This document shows, in pieces, positions 56,546-64,000 of a stretch of DNA of 64,000 nucleotides. The first letter of the stretch is position 1, and each line of letters opens with the position of its first letter. The stretch comes from Berberis thunbergii. Lineage: Eukaryota; Streptophyta; Magnoliopsida; Ranunculales; Berberidaceae. Under the pieces are notes generated by a model, which saw only the letters and a program-made list of their open reading frames with translations, did no database searches and had not been told where the DNA came from. The translations under genes were made by a program, and so were the position numbers. The stretch is from assembly GCA_003290165.1 (NCBI GenBank), contig QNQO01000555.1, positions 558,001-622,000 of the forward strand. The letters run 5' to 3'.

Positions 56546-57259
56546 TTTTTGAAAAATTTCGGGTTTTTTTTCTTCTAATTATCATTCTTCTAATTATTTA
56601 TTGAGTTTTGAAGTCACCCTCTGATTTTTTAAACCACCTCCAGATTTTCTAATTGTATATTGATTTCATGTTTGTTTCATTTCTTGGTATTTAAGATGTT
56701 TAATAGATTTATTTATTTGAATCTTATTTTTAACGTATTTCATATACCTTCAATTCTTTATATATATTTCATGTATCCTAGTAAATTTTACAGTTTTTCT
56801 TACACACCGAAATATTTTTTAAAATCAAGAAATCGAAATTAACTCAAAAAACGAAATCACAATCCTTGGGTTCAGCAAGGTTCTTTGGAGATATACTTCC
56901 TTGGGGAGTTTGAAAGTAACAAAATTTTTTTAAGGCTCCATTAAGGAATGGTTGGCACCCTGGTCATGTCTTTGGAAAGCAAGAAATCCTGGTTTTGAAC
57001 AATGAAGCAAATCAGAGAGTGTAATTGCGCAAGGGATCAAAGAAATTATGTGGCTTTTAGGTTTAAGGTGTTACAAATTAAATTATTCAAAGAAATGCAA
57101 TATATCTTCTTTCAAACCGTCTACTATACTTTTTTTTACACCATCATTCCATTCAATGCACTTGGTGGCCCAACCTAATTTAGTATTGTTATTACAACTT
57201 TGCCAAATAATAAAGTAAAAGTATTTCCATTAGGCTCCACTTTAGAAGTGTAGAGTACA

Positions 57260-57360
57260 AGGAGTGATGGACGCCAATGGCATGACAATTCAATGATTAG
57301 AGCTTTGCAGATGGTATCATTAGGTTATGAGTTCAAACCCAGCTTGTGACATTTTTATGG
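57260..57360 (+). repeat. Possible SINE-like fragment
   Basis: ATTAGAGCTTTGCAGA and GTTATGAGTTCAAACCCAG (57328-57346, B-box-like GTTCAAACC) are spaced roughly as in tRNA-derived SINEs. The A-box is poor and no boundaries were seen. Confidence 0.35.
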
Positions 57361-57637
57361 GTTCTGGGATCCTATAAATTAGTTAGCGACATTTTTATGG
57401 GTTCAGTAATGGACAGTGGTTGTAGTTAGTAGATTAAGAAATATATGTTATGTAAATTAGGGTGTCGACACTCTCAATATGTATGTATATAATTTTAAGG
57501 GCCTATGTATAGCTTATAAATAAATGAGGAGCTTCAAATAAATTCTTAGGAGCATAGGTATAATAGCTCAATGTTCAAGAGGTGATAGTTTTGATTATAA
57601 AAGTATGAAATGTGAAAAATAAAAGGGAAAATATAAA

Positions 57638-57932
57638 AATTTGATGTAAGGGCATTTTTATAATTTATTAATAATTTCAGAGCTTAAAATAAATTATATT
57701 AAGGACTTATGTATAATTAATGAATATTTAAGGAGCTAGTTTTGATTATAAATAGTTTAAATATGAAAGAGTAAAATGGTAAAGATGTTTAATAGTGTTT
57801 TTCATTTGAATGACAAAAATACTCATTTTCACTTTTTACCCACTTTTAAATTTTTTTGTAAATACCATAGACTTGGGAGGGAAAAACTAGAAAGGGAAAT
57901 AAGGTTGAAGACAACATGCAATGTTTATAGTC
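57638..57932 (+). repeat. Dispersed repeat, copy 2
   Basis: Matches 32376-32672 in the same order of blocks. A partial extra copy of its first ~75 bp is seen near 57485-57560. Followed by a 22-base T run at 57971-57992. Confidence 0.65.
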
Positions 57933-57992
57933 TTGTTTATACTGACTAGTTGTACAAAACTACCCAATAGTTTTTTTTTTTTTTTTTTTTTT

Positions 57993-59757
57993 CATTTTCC
58001 TTTTGATTAGTGGCATTTTTTGTAGTTCTAAATATGTGCATGCCCGACTGTTCCAAAGGCCAAATTTCGTTATAGGTATCATGTGAGTGAATGACTGCAT
58101 TTCTTAATTAATTAGTATTTTTGATTAAAACTGACCCGCTATACAAGACTTGAAAGTCGTTTTTAATTAGTATTAAAATATATTATTCTATTCTCACTTG
58201 CCTTGAGAGTGGTTGGTAATGTGAAATTGACCTACCAAACAAGGCAAGGAAGTCATTCTTGATCATATATTTGATTACTGAGTTGTTGACAAGGGCTCTG
58301 ATATCATTTTTTTTAAATGATTTTGGTTATTTGATTTTAAGAAATATTTTGGGTTTTAAAGAAAAAACATAGAATTTTCAATGATACATGCAGAATATAT
58401 ACTAAATTTTTAGGGTAAACAAAATATGTTGAAAAGAGTAAGTCTAGGGAGCCATTTTTAGGCCAAGTTTTGATTTTTTTAACAATTCTACCTTTTCTAT
58501 AGATGGTGTTTGTAGTTGTGTTTTAAAAATAATGGTAAAAAGTGTAAAAAATCAAAATTTGGCCCAAAAGTGACTCCCTAGAGTTGTAAGAATCGAATTA
58601 ATTATACAAAATCAAGTAAGATTGGGGGGGGAGGGAATTTAACCTTTGAGTGATGAGGTACTGGGCGACGCTTTCCTTGTTCTGAGATCGATAGCCATTA
58701 TCCGGTTTCTTCTTGCTAATCTCTCGTCTTTAGGAGAGAGTTCTGAGTTGGAAGAGATTGAAGTCTCTATCTTATCTACAAACTCTGTGTTTGCACAAAA
58801 TACCCATGGACTAGAGAAGAAGAAGAAGAACAAAGGACATAGAGATCGAGTAGAGAGAGAAATCGAGCAGAAAGAGATAGAGAGATCAAATAGAGAGAGA
58901 TAGTCGAGCATTGCAGAGAGATCGACGCATGGAGGAGAAAGAGGACCACGTAAGGAAAAGAAGAAGACGTCGCAGAACGCAGATGAGGGAGAAGTTTTCG
59001 TGAAAAATTTCGACCAAAGTTATGTAAAAATGATCATGCCATTTTGTAATTTCGGCAAAAAACGAAATAAAAACCATAGAAATCCCTCAAAAAGTTGGAA
59101 ATTTCTCTTTCGCTACTTTTCTTTTCATAATTTTAAAAAACAAAATATTCGTTTAAATTTCGCAAAATCTCGTTCCTTTAGTTCCAAACAATGCCTTAAT
59201 CAGGCTTGGGCTTGTTGGAGATTGGAAGAACACTCTCACAATAAATATGAAAGAGTGACCAAATAGAATTACTCGAATGAAATTAGCATGTTTTGGGTTG
59301 GATCTTATTGCATAAGCGTTTTCTCATCATATATGTTTTCCATGACATTTTCTTCAGCATATATGATTTGAAAAGCTATAAGGGTCTATTTGGTTAGGAA
59401 TCTATTTTCGTTAATATATAAATTTTCACTGCTTAGTTGTTTATTTACTGACATGAAATCGATTATTTATAAGACTATTTTTTCACTACTCATGAAAATT
59501 CAAGTCCGAGGGGGAAACCTCATAATCGATTTCATGAAAACGATTTCAATTTTCATGTCTGTTTTTTGTGCAATCAAACAAACCCTAAGAAATGAAAGTG
59601 ACAAGAAGGAAAATGAAAAGTAAACGATAACCTAAATAACAAGGGATACTTGCAAAATTAAACATCAAGGCACCTTTTGGCATCTCAAACATTGTTAATA
59701 AAAATTGATGATGCAACAAGTTATTTTCCACTCCAGTTTAATCAAAGATTCAAATTA
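57993..59757. other. Intergenic region without a recognised gene
   Basis: A (G)9 run occurs at about 58624-58632. A short open stretch on both strands at 58640-58910 has GAGA-type low complexity and is not convincing as protein. Otherwise AT-rich. Confidence 0.45.
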
Positions 59758-59926
59758 GAGTTGTTCTACCTGTCGAGGGAGTGGGCGAGGAAAACAGCGA
59801 GGGAGGGAGCCGTCCATCTCCCTCGGGATGTGTGCCGTCATTTTTCATGCGCGCATCCTGAGGGGGATGGATGGCTCCCTCCCTCGCTGTTTTTCTCGCC
59901 CACTTCCTTGACATTTAGAATTTTCG
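59758..59926. mobile_element. Hairpin MITE, 9-bp target duplication TTCAAATTA/TTCAAACTA
   Basis: Flanks at 59749-59757 and 59927-59935 match at 8 of 9 bases. The 169 bp element begins GAGTTGTTCTACCTGTCGAGG and ends with TTAGAATTTTCG. The arms pair over ~75 bp (GTGGGCGAGGAAAACAGCGA on the left). Confidence 0.82.
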
Positions 59927-60027
59927 TTCAAACTAATTGGATTCACTACTCAATTATCTGTATCCTTTTTCTCGCAGAGCACCGATAATTTGTCATCTGA
60001 GTCGAACTATATCAATATAAATTCAAC

Positions 60028-60170
60028 GAGTCGTTCTAGGCGGCGAGGAAACGATTGAGGGAGGGGGTTTGACCCCCCATCTCTCTCGAGTTTCACATGG
60101 CCACGCATCTCGAGGGGATGGAGGGTCACACCCCTTCCCTCGCCCGTTTCCTCGCCATTTAGAATCACCG
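60028..60170. mobile_element. Hairpin MITE, 9-bp target duplication AAATTCAAC
   Basis: A perfect AAATTCAAC is at 60019-60027 and 60171-60179. The 143 bp element begins GAGTCGTTCTAGGCGGCGAGG and ends CCTCGCCATTTAGAATCACCG. Its central CTCGAGTTTCACATGG and ACGCATCTCGAGGGG follow the family pattern. Confidence 0.88.
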
Positions 60171-60184
60171 AAATTCAACACTGA

Positions 60185-60270
60185 ATTACTCGCTCCGCTG
60201 TTTGATCAATTTACACCGTTGAATGAATCACCAGTCACAACAGTAGGATCAATTTACGCCGTTGAATGAA
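60185..60270 (+). repeat. Short direct duplication
   Basis: GATCAATTTAC(A/G)CCGTTGAATGAATC occurs twice, near 60205 and 60247. No function is apparent. Confidence 0.7.
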
Positions 60271-61540
60271 TCTCCATTTACACTCATTTTGAAGTCATCC
60301 ATTATTAATTATTTCGTTTTCACTTTAAATTGACTAACAGGTCTGTGATACACCAAAAACCAAGTATGTCCACATCAAGCTTGATAGAGATATAGAGGAG
60401 GATATCATGTGCAATGCCTCTTTTGATGTGACACATTACTTAGCAGTTAAGCTCACATGGGGAGTTAAAATACCTAATTTTAAAATGTGGGCAATGACGA
60501 GTCACAATTTGATAATCACATACTTAATTACTTTAGCATTAATTTTTTATTTTTAAAGTTTGATCGATACATAAATAACTATATAAAATATCAATTATTA
60601 AACAAAACTCCATATATTTTATAAGAGAAGAAAATAAATCCAACAAGCTACTTTGTAAGAGCCAATGATAGTTTGGTTGGATGGTTAAGACTATAGTGAT
60701 TTAACCCCTCACGTCTTGAGTTCTATAAATTATCAAAATGCCCTTCAAAACAAAACCCACATATGAACATAGATATACAAATATGTATTTTGAGAAAAAA
60801 ATAATGGATCAAAGTTTTCATATATCTACGAAAAATTCCTATGGATAAAATACAAACTTAGACTCCGAGAGACAAAATTCATTGGAGAGAAAATAGACAA
60901 GAATGTTGGCGGCTGCAAAACAGTAAACATAGCATAGGAATAGAAAAAAGGAAATGAAAGGGGGGTGCAGTCGGCCCCTAAAGAACATAGGAAGAGATAA
61001 GGGGTGAAAAGGGGCGGTGTCATTAGCATCACAAGGTGGGGCAAGTTGCAAATAACTCTATAATTATTCAAAACTGGACTTGCCCCCAGGTAGATCCGCG
61101 CCTGACCATATACTAGTTGTCGGTTTTTCTAGATCCTAAAGTTATGAAAGATGTTAAAAGCTAGCTTATCTAATTTGATTGTTCTTTTTATTTTTACTTA
61201 ATTTAGAAAATGGGAGATATGTAAACATATATATTTCTCTACGCATTTTATCCATATTCTTCACCATATGTAAAAATAGTTATTTCCTTCCCTCCCCAAC
61301 ATATTTATTTTACAAGCTTATCTTAACCTCAAAATCAATCAACTTAGCAGTGCCTTGCTCGATTACCAACCACCATGTTTCCTATCTTTGTGCACCACCA
61401 TTATTTTGCATATGTGGTGAGCTACAATACTTTCCATAAACAGATTTACCACCACTAAAATCACACTAAAAATGTTAACCCGAAATATATGGGGTAATTT
61501 GTGGTGCTCAACCATGTTTTCTTATCTCAATTCAAATGGT
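60271..61540. other. Intergenic region upstream of the amylase-like gene
   Basis: AT-rich. A GC-richer patch near 60960-61110 (GTGCAGTCGGCCCCTAAAG; GGTAGATCCGCGCCTG) looks like a transposon terminus remnant but could not be paired. No coding sequence is supportable. Confidence 0.45.
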
Positions 61541-61541
61541 C

Positions 61542-61550
61542 TATATATAT
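61542..61550 (+). promoter_or_regulatory. TATA-like box
   Basis: TATATATAT about 270 bp upstream of the ATG of the amylase-like gene. A plausible core promoter, but AT-rich context makes chance matches likely. Confidence 0.3.
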
Positions 61551-61817
61551 TCATTTACTTCACTCCATAAACACATTGCCACTTGTCGAAAAACTGGCGG
61601 GAGAATGTTTTGTAATTCTGTTACCGTTAGCATATTATCATCAATAGACAAGAGACCTTTCGAATCAACAGCGTAAAGGGTCTCTAAAAGCTCACTTATT
61701 TACAACATTTTTTCACTCCAATTCCATGAAAAAATCACTCCTTTTTCACTCTCCAAATACCAAAATATCTTCCTTACATTTTGACAAAGTCTTCTTCACA
61801 GATATATCGTTTACGAA

Positions 61818-62912
61818 ATGTGGACAATTCGATTCGAACCTCTTATACACAATTCTTGTATTGAAAACCCTAGATTTCACCCCCAATTCAGTAAACTGAG
61901 CAAACCTAGTCGTTTGAATTACTCTTCAAAGCGTTTCATCGTCAATGGAGGGAGCTTCTGCAACTTCAGAACCATTACAAGTTTATCTGTTAAAGCAGCT
62001 GCAGCGACAGCTACAGATACAGCACTCATGGAGGCCTCTGAGGTTGCAGAGGAGGTCGTCAAGAAAACATTTAAGATAAATCGGACTAAAACGGTAAAAT
62101 TTTGTGTAAAGTTTGCTCTTTTAGGCTTTGTTTGATTGGTTTTGTTTGAGATTATTGTAGGTGGAGGGCAAGATTTCGGTGAGGTTGGCTCGAGGGAAGG
62201 GTGATGGGATTTGGGAGCTTACAGTGGGTTGTGATTTACCAGGAAAGTGGGTTCTTCACTGGGGTGTCAACTACATTGGCGATAAGAGCAGGTTCGAGAC
62301 CTCCTTCTCTCATTGTCTTTACAGATTTCGAGCTTATCGTTCTACTTGTTTGCTTTTGTTTCTTCTTATGTTTGAATGATTTTGATTGTATGTGTATTGG
62401 TTTATATGACTGACAGGGAATGGGATCAACCTCCAGCCAAAATGAGACCTCCTGGTTCGGTTGCCATTAAGGTATATTTTGGGTGTTTCACAGTTTATGA
62501 TATATATTTGATTGGAGTTTAGATTTGTTGCGTGACAAAAAGTTTGTGCCCTCTTTTTTTTTTTATCTCCAGGATTATGCAATAGAGACACCATTGAAGA
62601 TGTCATCTGAGGAAGAGTCAGTACAGGAAGTTTTGATATCTTTCAATAATAAATGTTCAATTGCAGCTATAAATTTTGTTTTAAAGGTTCTCTCCTTTGG
62701 TTCTCAGCAATCCATGGTGGTTTTATGAAAAACATTGATAGTATTTTGCTGCAGTGCTTCTCATCTTATTGGTTTGGGGCTTTCATGGCTATAGGATAAA
62801 AACACTGGATCTTGGTGTCAGCATAGCGGGAGAGATTTCAAGGTTCCACTTACGGACTATGTTCTTGAAGAACCCAATGTAGGTCCAAAAAAGGGCTTCA
62901 GTTTCTGGTCAG
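61818..62912 (+). CDS. Alpha-amylase 3-like, chloroplastic (N-terminal exons only)
   Basis: Five exons were read by GT-AG sites and phase: 61818-62093, 62161-62291, 62417-62471, 62573-62686 and 62795-62912. Exon 1 encodes a Ser/Arg-rich transit-peptide-like start and an Ala-rich segment. Exons 2-5 encode a starch-binding CBM45-type module: VEGKISVRLARGKGDGIW, LPGKWVLHWGVNYIGDK, EWDQPPAKMRPPGSVAIK, DYAIETPLKM, SWCQHSGRDFKVPLTDYV. Trp residues in LHWGV and EWDQPP would contact glucan. This arrangement matches plastid AMY3, a redox-regulated endo-amylase in leaf starch degradation. GWD1 also has CBM45 modules but fits less well. Exon 5 ends with one base of a split codon, so the gene must continue. 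No further exon was found before the window ends at 64000, and the catalytic barrel is not in view. Confidence 0.85.
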
Positions 62913-64000
62913 GTTGTATTGATCATTGTGTATAAAGCTATACTGTTTCCAATATCTAGCTTATTATGCCTAAATATAATGTGTTTTCTGGTTACTTCCT
63001 GCTTTATTCTATATTTATTATTCTTTTCTTTCATTTGATTTAACTATCTTAAAAAGGTCACTTTTGTGTTTTTTTGTGAATTTCCTATTAATGAAGACAT
63101 GCTCGTGAAGCATGTTGAGGCTAACACCTCAAATTTGATCAAGCCTTGGCATTTAACAATATTGGCTAGGTAATTTACATGCTACTCGGTAATGAATCGG
63201 TTGAGGACCGAGTAGCTTGTCAACCACTTACTCGGGGAGTAATTGAAAAAACAGGGACATATCATCTCATTAAGAATTAATTTTTTTTTTTATATTCATC
63301 CCTTGTTAATGAACAAGCATATAACAACAATTTCGACATACCTTTACATATCATAATATAAATGAGCATCATCATTGTCAAAAAAGGTTGTGACAACTAA
63401 AAAGCATCACAAACTTCTCAGATTGTCAAATTAAAAAAAAAAATATACAAGTAAAACTTCTATACACATATAACTTATAATTTAAAATGGTTGAAAATGA
63501 TGTAGCCAGTTTATCTTAATTTAGTTGGAGTAGGAACAACATGGTTACAGATATAATTGATAATGCTTGTTTTATTAGTTTTATAAATTCTATATGTGTA
63601 AGCTTGTAAAGATTATGAATGGAACTATCTTATTTACTTTGTTGATGTGCTATTTTGGATAGTGGTATTGATAATCTTTGCGATAAGGTGAGTCTTTGAC
63701 TCTCCTTTTTGATTTAGGGTTTGGGTGGGAAGGGGAAAACATAAAAAGAAGAAAAGAAGAAAAAAATGATAGACCTAGATTAACGAGCAACTCGGCCATT
63801 ACTGAGTGCTATTACTCGACCAAGTCAACCGTGTAATTCGGAGCTTTAGATCCCGAGTGATACAGACTGAGTCCTAGTTTTAAAAACAAGTTCCCATACC
63901 GAGTCCGGAGTAATTGGCGAGTACTGTTCGATAACTCGGCAAGTGAACTACCCAGAATACTTGTGGTAGTACAACTATCGTAATGGAGCTTCATGTCCTT
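62913..64000 (+). other. Intron or downstream sequence of the amylase-like gene
   Basis: No exon recognised. At 63178-63240 and 63780-63960 there are clusters of ACTCGG/CCGAGT in both orientations, for example the short palindrome CTACTCGG...CCGAGTAG at 63182-63217. These suggest an inserted repeat, perhaps a MITE, whose ends were not resolved. The remainder is AT-rich. Confidence 0.45.

Noticed and set aside
58639..58911. Overlapping open frames on both strands near 58.7 kb
   Set aside because: The composition is a GAGA/CTCT low-complexity tract, with no conserved motif, splice context or start context.

Overview
The window is plant nuclear DNA, most likely from a eudicot. The evidence is spliced genes with GT-AG introns, proteins with plastid-type N-termini (2-oxoadipate dioxygenase/decarboxylase and AMY3-type alpha-amylase), a plant-length porin, and AT-rich intergenic DNA packed with plant LTR retrotransposons, PIF/Harbinger, hAT and Mutator-type elements. 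The species cannot be named from the sequence. Nothing prokaryotic, no CRISPR array and no convincing tRNA or rRNA gene was seen.

Layout. 1-4589: 3' part of a Ty1/copia element whose pol frame is open, inserted into an AAA-ATPase (BCS1/ASD-like) gene; the ATPase C-terminal stump follows at 4591-5165 and is itself frameshifted. 5659-8102: a transposon with ~220 bp inverted ends, one end interrupted by a small hairpin MITE. 8112-10203: AT-rich, nothing recognised. 10207-15321: a PIF/Harbinger element with a truncated transposase, a broken Myb/SANT-like ORF, and fragments of two host genes (serine palmitoyltransferase LCB2 and a short-chain dehydrogenase). It abuts a Harbinger-type MITE that was later split by a 5.65 kb Ty3/gypsy chromovirus (15872-21521, perfect 5-bp target duplication). 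21752-26917: a complete seven-exon 2-oxoadipate dioxygenase/decarboxylase gene. 27049-32190: a decayed minus-strand copia element. 33049-42923: a Tat-lineage gypsy derivative with gag remnants, ~69 bp tandem repeats and a decayed antisense ORF but no recognisable pol, itself carrying a ~3 kb probable solo LTR. 43014-43480: three hairpin MITEs. 43716-54661: a complete six-exon VDAC/porin gene (276 aa) whose last intron holds a LINE interrupted by a small LTR element and a hAT MITE, plus a second hAT MITE. 54662-61817: repeats and two more hairpin MITEs. 61818-62912: first five exons of a plastid alpha-amylase AMY3-like gene that appears to run off the right edge.

The three host genes serve separate functions: lysine catabolism in plastids, mitochondrial outer-membrane transport, and starch breakdown. 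They are not an operon or cluster. The main biological interest is the layered transposon history. A Mutator-like hairpin MITE family shows 9-bp target duplications at five sites, one Harbinger element contains pieces of two unrelated host genes, and a 489 bp inverted repeat with LTR-type ends sits in an intron. I did not find a previously undescribed enzymatic or defence system.
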